This document shows, piece by piece, positions 7,654 through 17,049 of a stretch of DNA of 64,000 bases. The position numbers and the translations under genes were made by a program. The notes below the pieces were generated by a model, which did no database searches, was not told the DNA's origin, and saw only the letters and a program-made list of their open reading frames with translations. Source of the DNA: Acidobacteriota bacterium (GTDB taxonomy: Bacteria; Acidobacteriota; Terriglobia; Terriglobales; Acidobacteriaceae). Location: the NCBI GenBank assembly GCA_021779695.1, contig JAJYAE010000002.1, positions 1 through 64,000 of the forward strand, written 5' to 3'. The stretch's first letter is position 1, and each line of letters starts with the position of its first letter.

Positions 7654-9801
7654 ATGGCGTCACAATGGGGACGTAAAGAAACGATCATCTGGCCACCGCA
7701 CGCGCCCATCATGAGCTATTCCGCGCTCGCAATTGCGCTGCTCTGCACCCTGCTTTTTATTTGGGAGCGGCTAAATTTCTCCATGTCTCCGCTCCAGCAG
7801 AGCTACATAACGGAGTATGTAACCTCTCAGGCGGGATCTGGTTTCAATGCCCACGAGAACTATCGGCTTGTGTACTTGGGAGGACCAAAAGTGAAGCCAC
7901 GCCTCGCCCTTCCCGTGGACCTTACAGATGGAAAGACCATGCTGCCAAACGGCAAGACGGTGCCGATCGGACTCTCAGAGCTGGCCTTAGCGCAAGGCTA
8001 TAGGTGGTTCTATCGTGCCCCAGCTCAGAAGCTGGCAGACGGTCCGATGCACCGCTGGCTGAAGAATGCGGTCTATGGCGGCAAGGGGTTGCTCCAACTG
8101 TTTCAGGTTAGCTTGATCGAGGGCGGCTTATGTCTCGCTATCATGCTTTTCCTTGCGATTCCAAAAGACGTGAAACGCTTCCGGCAGATGAAATACGGTC
8201 GCGTTCTACGCGGTCCGGTTATGCTCACGCCAGCCGATTTCAACAGAGCGGCGAAGGGAGACGGTATCGGCTTCAAGACGACCGAGCTGGGAAAGATGAT
8301 GCGAATTCCAGAGCGTAAAGAGGCCCAGCACTTTCAAATTATGGGTGACACCGGGGTAGGGAAAACCCAGCTCATTATGCAAATTCTTCGACAGATCAGA
8401 GGCCGCGGTGACTCGGCAATTGTTTATGACCCGGCTTGCGAGTACGTCCAACGGTTCTACGATCAGGAGCGCGGCGACATCATTTTGAACCCTCTGGATG
8501 AGCGCTGCCCATACTGGGGTCCAGCGCAGGAGATGGCCTCAAATGCAGAAGCCGACGCCATCGCGGCTTCCCTCTATCAACCGACTACAGATAATAAGGA
8601 CGAGTTCTTTCATCAGACTCCCGCGCAGATATTCGCGCACCTCCTCAAGAAAGGTCCGTCACCACATCAGCTTGCCGAATGGCTGGCAGATGGCCCCACG
8701 CTGGAGAGATTAGTCGCGGGTACCGAGATGAGTTTCTATATCGACCGCAAGGCCGGACCTCAGCGCGCGGGTGTACTCGCCTCGCTCGGTTTAGTCGCAA
8801 AGTCCTTCCGCTTATTGCCAGAGCGAGACCAGGCAACACGGATGTGGAATGCCCGCACCTGGTCGCAGGACCGCAAGGGTTGGATCTTTATTACCTCGCG
8901 CCCGCCCGAGCGAGAAACACTCCGTCCACTCCATTCGCTCTGGATTGATCTGCTTGTCATGCGCCTGTTGAGCGCACCGCAGCCCGGACAGAAACAAGTG
9001 TGGTTTGTGATTGACGAGTTGGCGAGCCTTCAGAAGCTCCCGCAGCTTCACACAGCGATTACTGAAAACCGGAAAAGCAAAAATCCACTTGTGCTGGGAT
9101 TCCAAGGGAAAGCCCAGCTCGAAGTGATTTATGGCCATCTGGCTGAGGTTATGCTCTCTCAGCCCGCGACCAAAATATTCATGAAGACTGCTGAACCAAA
9201 AGCGGCCGAGTGGATCTCTGAAGCGATAGGCAAAGTCGAAATCGAACGGCTCAAAGAGACGAAGTACGACGGCACCCGATCAGGACACAACTTCAGCCTT
9301 GATCGTCAGATTGAACCGCTTGTGATGGGTTCCGAAATTAGCGGGCTGGACGACCGCCATGCGTATTTGAAACTTGGCAACAACGTCGCCCGTTTCGATT
9401 TTGATTACCTGGACCTGCCAACTCCAACGCCGGGGTTCATTCCCCGGAAGTGCGCGGACGGAGGGATGAGTTTCGATCCCGATACACTAGAACCGCGCCG
9501 GCCTGCTTACCTCAGCTCAGATGAAGACGAGGAGGACGAGGGGGCAGAATTCGAATCCGAGTGGACGGCAGCGCAACCAAATGCAGACGGTTCTAGTGGC
9601 GCTCCGATCGCTCACGGGTTGAAGCAACGACCCATACCGTGGCCGAAAGAGCACGAACAGGAACCGGCCAGCGTCGGCGAGAAGAACCGACCCGGGCCAG
9701 CAGCAGAAACCACAGTAAGCCAACCGGAAAGCGCCGAGCAGATCATGGTTGCCAACGGCACCCCTGAGCTGGACGGCCCCGCCTTCGAGTTGAGGCCATA
9801 A
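7654..9801 (+). CDS. traD: Type IV coupling protein (TraD/VirD4/TrwB family)
   Basis: 715 aa. The protein brings the relaxase-DNA complex to the secretion channel and pumps DNA. Two N-terminal membrane helices (about residues 16-36 and 145-168) flank a periplasmic loop. The cytoplasmic motor has Walker A MGDTGVGKTQ (about 230-239), a conserved ADAIAASLYQP region, Walker B VWFVIDELASLQKLP (about 449-463), and the ITENRKSKNP loop. The C-terminal 110 residues are acidic and probably disordered. A 2-bp gap separates it from the accessory gene and 4 bp from the relaxase. Confidence 0.92.
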   Translation: MASQWGRKETIIWPPHAPIMSYSALAIALLCTLLFIWERLNFSMSPLQQSYITEYVTSQAGSGFNAHENYRLVYLGGPKVKPRLALPVDLTDGKTMLPNGKTVPIGLSELALAQGYRWFYRAPAQKLADGPMHRWLKNAVYGGKGLLQLFQVSLIEGGLCLAIMLFLAIPKDVKRFRQMKYGRVLRGPVMLTPADFNRAAKGDGIGFKTTELGKMMRIPERKEAQHFQIMGDTGVGKTQLIMQILRQIRGRGDSAIVYDPACEYVQRFYDQERGDIILNPLDERCPYWGPAQEMASNAEADAIAASLYQPTTDNKDEFFHQTPAQIFAHLLKKGPSPHQLAEWLADGPTLERLVAGTEMSFYIDRKAGPQRAGVLASLGLVAKSFRLLPERDQATRMWNARTWSQDRKGWIFITSRPPERETLRPLHSLWIDLLVMRLLSAPQPGQKQVWFVIDELASLQKLPQLHTAITENRKSKNPLVLGFQGKAQLEVIYGHLAEVMLSQPATKIFMKTAEPKAAEWISEAIGKVEIERLKETKYDGTRSGHNFSLDRQIEPLVMGSEISGLDDRHAYLKLGNNVARFDFDYLDLPTPTPGFIPRKCADGGMSFDPDTLEPRRPAYLSSDEDEEDEGAEFESEWTAAQPNADGSSGAPIAHGLKQRPIPWPKEHEQEPASVGEKNRPGPAAETTVSQPESAEQIMVANGTPELDGPAFELRP

Positions 9802-9805
9802 CGTC

Positions 9806-12800
9806 ATGCTCACCATTTCTAAAGCCCTTTCGGCAAGCCAGGCGCAGAGCTATCACAAGCTTGAGTTCACATCCGACGCGCAGACCTACTACAAGCAGGG
9901 CGACACGGTGAAAGGGGAGTGGCAAGGCAAGCTGGCTGCCTCCCTTGGACTCAGCGGCGAAGTATCGCCGCTGGAGTTCCACCGTCTCTCCGAAGGAATG
10001 CATCCTCAAACTGAGGAGCAGATGGTCAAACATCGCCTCGCGCAGGAGTACACGAACGCGGATGGGACCACTACTAAAGCGGTTGAACATCGGGCCGGAT
10101 GGGATGCCACCTTTTCCGCAGCTAAATCCGTTTCGCTGACGGCCCTCGTAGGCGGGGATGAGCGGGTGAGAGATGCGCATCGTGCCGCCGTCGCTACCGC
10201 TTTGGACGAGCTGGAGCGCTACACACATGCGCGGATCGGCGGCAACAACCCCGCCGAGCAGACGGGCAAATTCATAGCCGCGAAATTCGAGCATGACACG
10301 GCTCGCCCGGTGGACGGCTACGCTGCGCCGCAGCTCCACACCCATGCGGTCATCTTCAACATGACCGAACGAGCCGATGGCTCCACTCGGGCGTTGCAGG
10401 AGCGAGCCTTCTTTGAAAGCCAGCAGTACGCGACCGCCGTGTACCAATCGACGCTCACGTACCAGCTCCGCAATCTGGGCTATGAGATTGAGACAGGGAA
10501 GAGCGGCGCACCGGAGATCAAAGGCTACTCGCAGGGGTACCTTGATGCATCAAGTCCCCGTTCTCAGCAGATCAAAGAACAATTGGAGAAGACTGGATAC
10601 AACGGCCCGGAGGCGGCGCAAATTGCGGCGCACGCGACCCGTGACCGGAAGCAGACGCTTACTCCCGAGGAGGTTCTCTCCGCCCACAAGCAGATGGCCG
10701 CTGAATTCGGCAATCAGCCGCAACAGGTGGTTGCCGCCGCCCGCGAGCGGGCAGAGCAGCAAGAACGTCGCCCGGAGAATAGCAATGAAGCCAGGGAGGC
10801 TGTCACCTTTGCACGCGAAAGCATTTTCGAGCGCGAAGCCGTAGCTGACGAGCGGGCCATCCTGCGAGACGCGCTCCGTCGCGGCATGGGTGAAGCGACG
10901 TATAAACAGATTCGTGCCGAGTTCGAGAGTCGTAGGGAGGCAGGAGATTTCCGGTCATTCCAAGGAGAGAAATACAGCTCTGGACGCAGCTTCACTACCC
11001 TTGAAACGATCGCCGCCGAACGTGCCAACGTGCGATACGTCCTAGAAGGCCGGAATACTGTCACCCCGATCATGGGCGCCGAGGAAGCCCGCGAGCAGGC
11101 CAACACCCGCGATTTTCTAAACGACTCGCAGCGCAAAGCCATCGAGGAAGTTCTAAATTCCAGCGATCGCATCCACGGCCTGCAGGGGCTCGCTGGAACC
11201 GGGAAGACAACGACGCTGGAGATCATCCGAGAGGGCGCAGAAAAGGGCAGTTATACGGTGGAGGGCTTTGCTCCTACCTCTAAAGCTGCCGGGCAGCTCC
11301 GCGAGGCCGGGATCGACGCGACCACGCTCCAGAGCTTCCTTGCGCGTGGCGTGAATCACCCGAGCGCAAATCCCGAGACGAAGCATTTATACATGCTCGA
11401 TGAGTCGAGCCTTGCCAGCACGCGGCAGATGCGAGCGTTCCTTGAAAAGCTCAATCCAGACGACCGGGTTTTAGTGATTGGCGACACTCGCCAGCATCAG
11501 AGCGTGGACGCCGGCCGACCCTTTCAGCAGATGCAAGAGGCTGGAATGCAGACCTCGCAAATGGACAGGATTATGCGGCAGAAAGACCCGGAGCTTCTAA
11601 AAGCCGTGCAGCATCTCGCGAGTAACGAGACTGAGAAGGGAATTGCATTGCTAGCCGAGCAAGGCCGAGTCTCTGAGATTACCAACGGTCAGGATCGTAT
11701 CAATGCGATCGCCCAAGACTATGCAGCACGGCCAGAAAACACGATCATCGTTTCCCCCGACAATAAAAGCCGCCAACAGATAAACGAAGCCGTACGCGCC
11801 GAGCTGCTGCAGAACGGTACGTTGGCCGACGACGCCCAACAGTTCCGCACGCTCGCCCACCGCTCCGACATGACCGGAGTAGACCGGACCTGGGCGGCTC
11901 GGTATAACCCCGGAGAGGTGTTGCAATACACTACCGGAAGCAAAGCTGAAGGCATAGAGCGTGGCAGCTTCGCCACCGTCCGTTCTGTGGATGCTCGCGC
12001 CAACACTTTGACTGTCGAGTTGGACAACGGATCAAGCGTTACCTATGACCCGCGACGACTCCGGGGCGTAAACGTCTTTCGCGAGACAGAGCGAGAGTTT
12101 GCTACAGGCGACCGCATCCAGTTCACCGCACCCAATAAAGACCTCGGGCTTGCCAACCGCGACCTTGGAACCGTGCTCGGCCTCGAGGACGGTAGCATGA
12201 CCGTCCGACTGGACGGCAAGGCCGAACGAACCATCACGTTCGACACCGCGGAGTTCCGGCAATTCGATCACGGCTATACCGTCACTTCTCACAGCTCGCA
12301 GGGTCTCACTGCTGGCCGCGTCATCGCCAACGTTGATACAGAATCATCGCGCAGCCTTATCAATACACGGCTCGCTTATGTGGCCATCTCCCGCGCCTCA
12401 GAAGACGTCCGCATTTACACGAATAATGCGGAGACGCTAGGAGAGCGGCTTGCAACCGATATCAGCAAGACCGCCGCAGTCGATTTCCGACAAGCAAGTT
12501 CTACAGAACAGACCCGCCAGGCCGTCTCCGCGTTCCGTAGCAACGATCCAACCACAGCGACCGAGCTCCTACAGCAGCAGGGCCGCGTCTACCAATATGC
12601 ACATCCGGACCACCGCATGGCCGCCGTTGCTCTCGATTACACGGCTCAGTCCGATCGTGTGGTGATTGTTGCACCCGACCCGGCCGAGCGGAGGGAGCTT
12701 ACCCAGCTCATTCGCTCCGATCTACGAGAGCAAGGCAAACTCGCAATGGAAAGCCGCACTATTCCTGTCCTGGTCGAGCAGGACTATTCCAACCCTAAGC

Positions 12801-13480
12801 TCGCTGCAAGCTACTCTCCCGGCGATCAGATCCACTACCGCACAGGAAGCCCGAGCATCGAGGGAATCCCTCACAACAGCGTTGCCAGCGTTCTGGATAT
12901 CGATGCGAAAAAGAACCTGCTCACCATCGAAACACGAGATGGTGAGCAAGTTTCCTACAATCCGGTCCAGCTCAAGCAGCAGACCAAGGAAAGCACTGTC
13001 TACAGAGAGGGGGAGCGCGATCTGGCTGTAGGCGAACGCATCCAGTTCACCGCACCCGACCGAGCAAATCGCATACGCTCAGGTGATTTTGCAACCGTTG
13101 AGCGGATCGGTGACGACAACGCTCTCTCTGTTCGTTTGGACAACGGGAAGAGGGTCGAGCTTGACCCTGAAAAAGGCCGCCACATCGACTACGGATACAC
13201 CACGGAGACAGCGAAGCACATCTCCGCCGATCGCATATTGCTTACCGGCGAGAGCAGCCAGCTCGCGGAGCAGCGGGCGACCCTCGCTAAGCTGAATCCC
13301 AATGTCCGTGAGCTCGCAATCTACACGTCAGACAGCACAAATCTCTTGCACAGAGACAACGGCATTGGTAAAGAACAGGAGCTTTCACAAGAAGGGCTCT
13401 CCAATGCTCCGAGTCTCAGTAACGCCTCGGAACCGTCAGGCCCCTCAATCGAAGTCGAGGGCTACGGAATTGGCCTTTAG
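9806..13480 (+). CDS. trwC: MobF relaxase-helicase (TrwC/TraI-like)
   Basis: 1224 aa. This enzyme nicks oriT, becomes covalently attached to the 5' end and unwinds the strand. The N-terminal relaxase domain (1-300) begins MLTISKALSASQAQSYH, has a candidate catalytic Tyr near 32-33 (QTYYKQGD), and has the HUH metal site in PQLHTHAVIFNMT (about 171-183). The helicase domain (about 440-890) has Walker A GLAGTGKTT, a DESS box in place of DEAD-type motif II (YMLDESSLAST), and a motif VI region with YVAISRASEDV. Residues about 614-880 are repeated in degenerate form at about 921-1180; the second copy has lost the helicase motifs. It lies in the same operon as the coupling protein. Confidence 0.95.
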   Translation: MLTISKALSASQAQSYHKLEFTSDAQTYYKQGDTVKGEWQGKLAASLGLSGEVSPLEFHRLSEGMHPQTEEQMVKHRLAQEYTNADGTTTKAVEHRAGWDATFSAAKSVSLTALVGGDERVRDAHRAAVATALDELERYTHARIGGNNPAEQTGKFIAAKFEHDTARPVDGYAAPQLHTHAVIFNMTERADGSTRALQERAFFESQQYATAVYQSTLTYQLRNLGYEIETGKSGAPEIKGYSQGYLDASSPRSQQIKEQLEKTGYNGPEAAQIAAHATRDRKQTLTPEEVLSAHKQMAAEFGNQPQQVVAAARERAEQQERRPENSNEAREAVTFARESIFEREAVADERAILRDALRRGMGEATYKQIRAEFESRREAGDFRSFQGEKYSSGRSFTTLETIAAERANVRYVLEGRNTVTPIMGAEEAREQANTRDFLNDSQRKAIEEVLNSSDRIHGLQGLAGTGKTTTLEIIREGAEKGSYTVEGFAPTSKAAGQLREAGIDATTLQSFLARGVNHPSANPETKHLYMLDESSLASTRQMRAFLEKLNPDDRVLVIGDTRQHQSVDAGRPFQQMQEAGMQTSQMDRIMRQKDPELLKAVQHLASNETEKGIALLAEQGRVSEITNGQDRINAIAQDYAARPENTIIVSPDNKSRQQINEAVRAELLQNGTLADDAQQFRTLAHRSDMTGVDRTWAARYNPGEVLQYTTGSKAEGIERGSFATVRSVDARANTLTVELDNGSSVTYDPRRLRGVNVFRETEREFATGDRIQFTAPNKDLGLANRDLGTVLGLEDGSMTVRLDGKAERTITFDTAEFRQFDHGYTVTSHSSQGLTAGRVIANVDTESSRSLINTRLAYVAISRASEDVRIYTNNAETLGERLATDISKTAAVDFRQASSTEQTRQAVSAFRSNDPTTATELLQQQGRVYQYAHPDHRMAAVALDYTAQSDRVVIVAPDPAERRELTQLIRSDLREQGKLAMESRTIPVLVEQDYSNPKLAASYSPGDQIHYRTGSPSIEGIPHNSVASVLDIDAKKNLLTIETRDGEQVSYNPVQLKQQTKESTVYREGERDLAVGERIQFTAPDRANRIRSGDFATVERIGDDNALSVRLDNGKRVELDPEKGRHIDYGYTTETAKHISADRILLTGESSQLAEQRATLAKLNPNVRELAIYTSDSTNLLHRDNGIGKEQELSQEGLSNAPSLSNASEPSGPSIEVEGYGIGL

Positions 13481-13509
13481 CTAGGGTCCACCGCGTCTAA
13501 CGATGAGAT

Positions 13510-14481
13510 ATGCCAAACAAGAGCGCACAGCTTAATGCCGCGAAGTTTCTCGAATGTATGGAGTGCTTGCCGGTGCCGCGCGTGCCGGAAGGCCCGAACT
13601 GGAGCTACGAGTTCAAACTCGATGGCTACCGCCTGGAGGCCGTAAAGAGCGCAGGGAAGATCACACTCTACTCTCGCCGTCAGAACGTGCTCAATACAAA
13701 ATTCCCGTACATCGGAGCCGCCCTCAAGGGCTTGCCGGATGAAACCGTGATCGATGGCGAGCTGGTTGCGCTCGCATCCGATGGCCGACCCAATTTCAAT
13801 TTGTTGCAAAACTATCGTTCCGCAGAATCGCACATCATCTACTACGCCTTCGATGTGATGACGTTCAAAGGCCGCGATCTTACGCAGCTCCCGCTCTCCG
13901 AGAGAAGGGAAGTGCTGGACTCGATACTGCCGACCAATGAACACGTCGGCATTTCCATCGCCGTCGAAAAGACGGCTCAGGAGATGATTGCGTTGGTCCG
14001 CGAGCAGGGAATCGAGGGCATTGTTGCTAAGCGCACCGACAGCATTTACCAGCCTGGGAAACGCACCGGATCGTGGAGCAAACACCGCATCTCGCTCGGA
14101 CAGGAGTTCGTCATTGGCGGCTATGTGCCCAGCAATCTCGGAGTCGATTCGCTTGTAGTCGGCTTCTATCGAGGCTCAGACCTGATGTATGCCGGCCGCG
14201 TGCGCGCGGGCTTTGTACCCGCTACGCGACGCCAAGTCTTCGAACAAATCAAACATCTGAAGACCAACCGTTGCCCGTTTGCGAACCTTCCAGAGAAGGC
14301 GGCGGGGCGATGGGGACAGGGACTCACCCCAGAAAACATGAAGGAGTGCGTGTGGCTGAACCCGGAATCCGTCGCGCAGGTCGAGTTTCTTGAGTGGACC
14401 GGTGGTGACCATCTGCGGCATACGAAGTTCATCGCTCTGCGCGATGATAAAGATCCGCGCAAAGTAGTGCGAGAGGCGTGA
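13510..14481 (+). CDS. ATP-dependent DNA ligase (LigD-type ligase domain)
   Basis: 323 aa. The adenylation domain has the nucleotidyltransferase motif I EFKLDGYR (Lys is the AMP acceptor, about residue 35-42), motif III-like YYAFDVMTF, motif IV EGIVAKR and motif V-like SWSKHR. An OB-fold domain follows (about 195-315). Length and order match stand-alone ligase domains of the bacterial NHEJ ligase LigD, without polymerase or nuclease parts. No Ku gene is seen in the window. It follows the relaxase by 29 bp, so it may help to seal or repair the transferred strand. Confidence 0.88.
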   Translation: MPNKSAQLNAAKFLECMECLPVPRVPEGPNWSYEFKLDGYRLEAVKSAGKITLYSRRQNVLNTKFPYIGAALKGLPDETVIDGELVALASDGRPNFNLLQNYRSAESHIIYYAFDVMTFKGRDLTQLPLSERREVLDSILPTNEHVGISIAVEKTAQEMIALVREQGIEGIVAKRTDSIYQPGKRTGSWSKHRISLGQEFVIGGYVPSNLGVDSLVVGFYRGSDLMYAGRVRAGFVPATRRQVFEQIKHLKTNRCPFANLPEKAAGRWGQGLTPENMKECVWLNPESVAQVEFLEWTGGDHLRHTKFIALRDDKDPRKVVREA

Positions 14482-14487
14482 TGGAAT

Positions 14488-14712
14488 CTATTCGATCGGC
14501 TTCGGGTGTGTCATCAGCTTTATCTGTGCTTCCAACTCTTCCACTCGCCGCTGCAATGCGTCTCGATCCTCGCGCAGCAGAGCTATCGTCTGCACATCAC
14601 CGCTCTTATCGCATCGCGTTTCAAGATCGTGGATATATTGCTGGAACTTCTCTGGCAGGGCGTTGATCTCGTCAACGGTGGGATAGATCGAGGGTGTGCG
14701 GGAAGGTTTCAT
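14488..14712 (-). CDS. Small coiled-coil protein
   Basis: 74 aa if started at the ATG at 14712; the same frame is open further upstream (to 14844), but that part overlaps the divergent lipoprotein gene and looks non-coding. The C-terminal half is a heptad-like coiled coil (LLREDRDALQRRVEELEAQIKL). The ORF is convergent with the ligase gene, ending 6 bp from it. No family recognised; function unknown. Confidence 0.45.
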   Translation of the reverse strand: MKPSRTPSIYPTVDEINALPEKFQQYIHDLETRCDKSGDVQTIALLREDRDALQRRVEELEAQIKLMTHPKPIE

Positions 14713-14771
14713 CGAACAACTCAGTAGATGGTGCAGCATTTCGATAAACTTGTAAAACAAAGGAGAGTGCC

Positions 14772-15068
14772 GTGAAAGCTTCTTATGTGGCAGTAGCGAT
14801 TGTAATTTGTCTAGCTGGCTGTAAATCTGAGCCGAAGCCCGCAACCGTTCAGCAGCGTACGATCGTGCAACAGGTTGAAGACGCCGGCGCAGGAGATCTC
14901 AGCAGAGCTGATGTAGCTGGACTTCAAATTTGGCTCACGAAGCACTCGGATGTTGCGCGAAGCATCGCGTCGCAATGCAAAGAAGCAATGAAGACAGATA
15001 TGGCGTGGAAGAATTCGGTGGAGGGGCGCATCTGCATAGCGGAAAAGGATGCTGGCTTTTCCAACTAG
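14772..15068 (+). CDS. Small lipoprotein, possible entry-exclusion protein
   Basis: 98 aa. A GTG start follows an AAAGGAG box by 6 bp. The N-terminus is a lipoprotein signal with lipobox LAGC (Cys at residue 17). The rest is hydrophilic with two further Cys (about residues 68 and 87), a pattern seen in EexN/TrbK-like entry-exclusion lipoproteins that stop redundant mating. The position next to the mobilisation genes fits. The family match is weak, so the role is inference; it could be any small lipoprotein. Confidence 0.6.
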   Translation: MKASYVAVAIVICLAGCKSEPKPATVQQRTIVQQVEDAGAGDLSRADVAGLQIWLTKHSDVARSIASQCKEAMKTDMAWKNSVEGRICIAEKDAGFSN

Positions 15069-15137
15069 ACATAAGACATCATGTTTGGCTTTGCTGCGAT
15101 ACCGGGTATTTGCCGGCTTTCAACCAATTAGGTGGGA

Positions 15138-15932
15138 TCAAGCGTCTCCGGCCCGTTGTTGCGCCAGTTGCCGACGGCGGGATTGGCGGGTTTCATTAAC
15201 CATCTTGTCCGCGTCGTAGGGATGGAGAAGGTCGAGCGGAGGGCGCGGGTCCCCTCCCCTCGTGTCGATGCCGAGCCAGCGATCGTAGTCCCTCGGGTGC
15301 AGAATGAGAGCAAGACGGTCGTGAATCTGCGCGACGAGTTCGTTGGGCTCCGTCGTCACCAAGGCAAAGGTTTCGAGGTAGGTTCCGTCCGGCCGCTTCC
15401 AGGCATCCCAGATGCCGGCGAAGGCGAAGGGTCCAGGCTCTGTGGTGGTGATGGCGAACACGCGCTTGACGGGCTTGGTTGCCTTCGTCTTCTTCGTAGG
15501 CGCCGACGTCCCGAAGAGATCTACGGTTCCCGTCTGAGCTTCATCTGCCGCGGGCTCCGGTGTGTAGATCGGACTGATTGCATGCCCTTCCTTGGGCCAC
15601 TCATAGAGACCGCTGGCGGGAACCAAGCACCGCCGCTTAGCGAACGGTTCCCGCCACATCTTACTGTCGGTGAGCCGGTCGCTCTTGGCGTTGATAGTTG
15701 AGAGCGCTTTGAATTCATCTTCTGTTTTGGCGAACCATGGCACGACGCCCCAGCGCATCATCACAAGCTCGCGCTCTCCGGTGTCCCGATTGCGGCGAAT
15801 GACAGGCTGAGGGTCGCCGGGTGCAACGTTATAGTTGGGCGCAATGATGCCAACGTTGTCCGCGGTGTGGCGTACGTGAAAGTGCTCGGCAACTTGCTGT
15901 TTGTCGAAGAGGCTGTAGGAACGGCCACACAT
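15138..15932 (-). CDS. SRAP-domain protein (YedK/HMCES family)
   Basis: 264 aa. It starts MCGRSYSLFD: after Met removal the invariant Cys2 is the catalytic residue that forms a protein-DNA crosslink with abasic sites in single-stranded DNA. Other SRAP features are present: the APNYNVAPGDPQPVI segment, the MRWGVVPWFA strand, NAKSDRL, the RCLVPASGLYEW motif with its active-site Glu, and the closing HDRLALILHPRDYDRWL region. It is full length. The start abuts the stop of the upstream minus-strand gene. SRAP genes on mobile elements may protect single-stranded DNA during transfer. Confidence 0.95.
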   Translation of the reverse strand: MCGRSYSLFDKQQVAEHFHVRHTADNVGIIAPNYNVAPGDPQPVIRRNRDTGERELVMMRWGVVPWFAKTEDEFKALSTINAKSDRLTDSKMWREPFAKRRCLVPASGLYEWPKEGHAISPIYTPEPAADEAQTGTVDLFGTSAPTKKTKATKPVKRVFAITTTEPGPFAFAGIWDAWKRPDGTYLETFALVTTEPNELVAQIHDRLALILHPRDYDRWLGIDTRGGDPRPPLDLLHPYDADKMVNETRQSRRRQLAQQRAGDA

Positions 15933-16115
15933 TCAGCTCTCCGCAGGCCTGCACTCATGCTCCAGTAGGACCCACAGCGGCTTACCGATAGAGTGAGGCT
16001 GTGTAGGGTCAAAGCCGTACTCAAATCCACAATTGAGGCAACAAAGCGCGTGTTTCGTCTCTGCATAGTGCCTACGCACGACGTCATCGGGAAGCTTGTC
16101 ATCCGTTATGAACAT
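15933..16115 (-). CDS. Small Cys-containing protein upstream of SRAP
   Basis: 60 aa. It has a CCLNCGFEYGFD segment and a later HECR, giving a possible single zinc site (Cys-x2-Cys ... His-x-Cys). The stop directly meets the SRAP start, and the ORF begins 2 bp after the stop of the preceding gene, so it belongs to the same minus-strand operon. No family recognised. Confidence 0.55.
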   Translation of the reverse strand: MFITDDKLPDDVVRRHYAETKHALCCLNCGFEYGFDPTQPHSIGKPLWVLLEHECRPAES

Positions 16116-16117
16116 TG

Positions 16118-16507
16118 CTACCCCTTCCTCTCCAATTCGACTTCGATCGCTGCTTTGATTCTTTCAGCGTACAGCGTGGCTTTCAACCGCTTTGGCGGGT
16201 ACTTGCCGGCTTCTTTCATCAGCCGCAACTCGTAGCCATTCCAGGGCCACCCTCGTTTCCGCTCCGCAAGGGCGGATAGTTCGCTGTCAGTCAGTTGCAT
16301 GTGGACGCTGCCAGTACCCCAACGCCTGAGGTCTATCTCATACTGGGTCAGATCTTCCTCGGCAACATGACCCCAGGTGAACACCTTTGCTTTGATCTCG
16401 TCGTTCGAATCAAAGAGCAGCCAAGGCCCGACAGGTATTTGAGTAGCGGTCACGACGAAGTGGACGCACCAATCGTTGCTAGCTATGTGGACGGTGATGT
16501 CGGTCAT
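16118..16507 (-). CDS. Hypothetical protein in minus-strand accessory operon
   Basis: 129 aa. An N-terminal beta-rich half (TDITVHIASNDWCVHFVVTATQ) is followed by a helical basic C-terminus ending AAIEVELERKG. It overlaps the upstream gene by 4 bp. The arrangement with SRAP suggests co-expression, but nothing in the sequence points to a function. Confidence 0.55.
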   Translation of the reverse strand: MTDITVHIASNDWCVHFVVTATQIPVGPWLLFDSNDEIKAKVFTWGHVAEEDLTQYEIDLRRWGTGSVHMQLTDSELSALAERKRGWPWNGYELRLMKEAGKYPPKRLKATLYAERIKAAIEVELERKG

Positions 16508-16932
16508 ACCTTGCCCGTCAACTTTGCAAATTGTTCAGGGGTCAACAGCAGATCGACGTTCCCGCGACCTGCTTGGATGGCAAGGTCGACGGCCTGCCTG
16601 CAGGCAAGATCCCGGAAGCCGTTGCCGCGGCGAATCATTTCGAGCATTGAATCGGGGTTGCTGAAGGTGCGCGCTGGCGCAATCGGCGTGCGCAGGTCCT
16701 CTGCCAAGAATGTGCAATGCCAACGCTCATGCATAACGAAGGACATATGAATGCGGTGGAGCTTTGGAGTAGGTGGACGCTTGGCCTCACACGAATTGCA
16801 GACGCGCTCGCCTGGCGGCTGCCAGAGCATTGCATCGAGATGACGACCACAAAGACAGCAAATTTTGCCGGCTAGCCTCATCCGGGTTGTCGACGATCGT
16901 TCGCCGCCCATGGCAAATGATAGGCGAAACAA
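16504..16932 (-). CDS. Hypothetical protein with a four-cysteine zinc site
   Basis: Up to 142 aa; the start may be internal (the Met at about residue 8 or 18). Residues 24-49 hold CCLCGRH...VCNSCEAK, a likely CxxC-CxxC zinc ribbon. A HERWHCTFL segment follows. It is the first gene of a compact minus-strand group of four, all overlapping or touching. The AT-rich sequence just upstream (16970-17040) is a plausible promoter region. Function unknown. Confidence 0.5.
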   Translation of the reverse strand: MFRLSFAMGGERSSTTRMRLAGKICCLCGRHLDAMLWQPPGERVCNSCEAKRPPTPKLHRIHMSFVMHERWHCTFLAEDLRTPIAPARTFSNPDSMLEMIRRGNGFRDLACRQAVDLAIQAGRGNVDLLLTPEQFAKLTGKV

Positions 16933-17049
16933 AGGCGAAATTTGTACACAATGACAATTGACAGATTGGGGTATAGAGGTATGCTTATATATAATTGAAA
17001 CTAAATAACTTAGGTCTGATAATAGAACTTCTGTATAGCCGCTGCGGTT

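Noticed and set aside
15132..15701. Plus-strand frame opposite the SRAP gene
   Set aside because: Antisense shadow; the SRAP reading frame has all family motifs.
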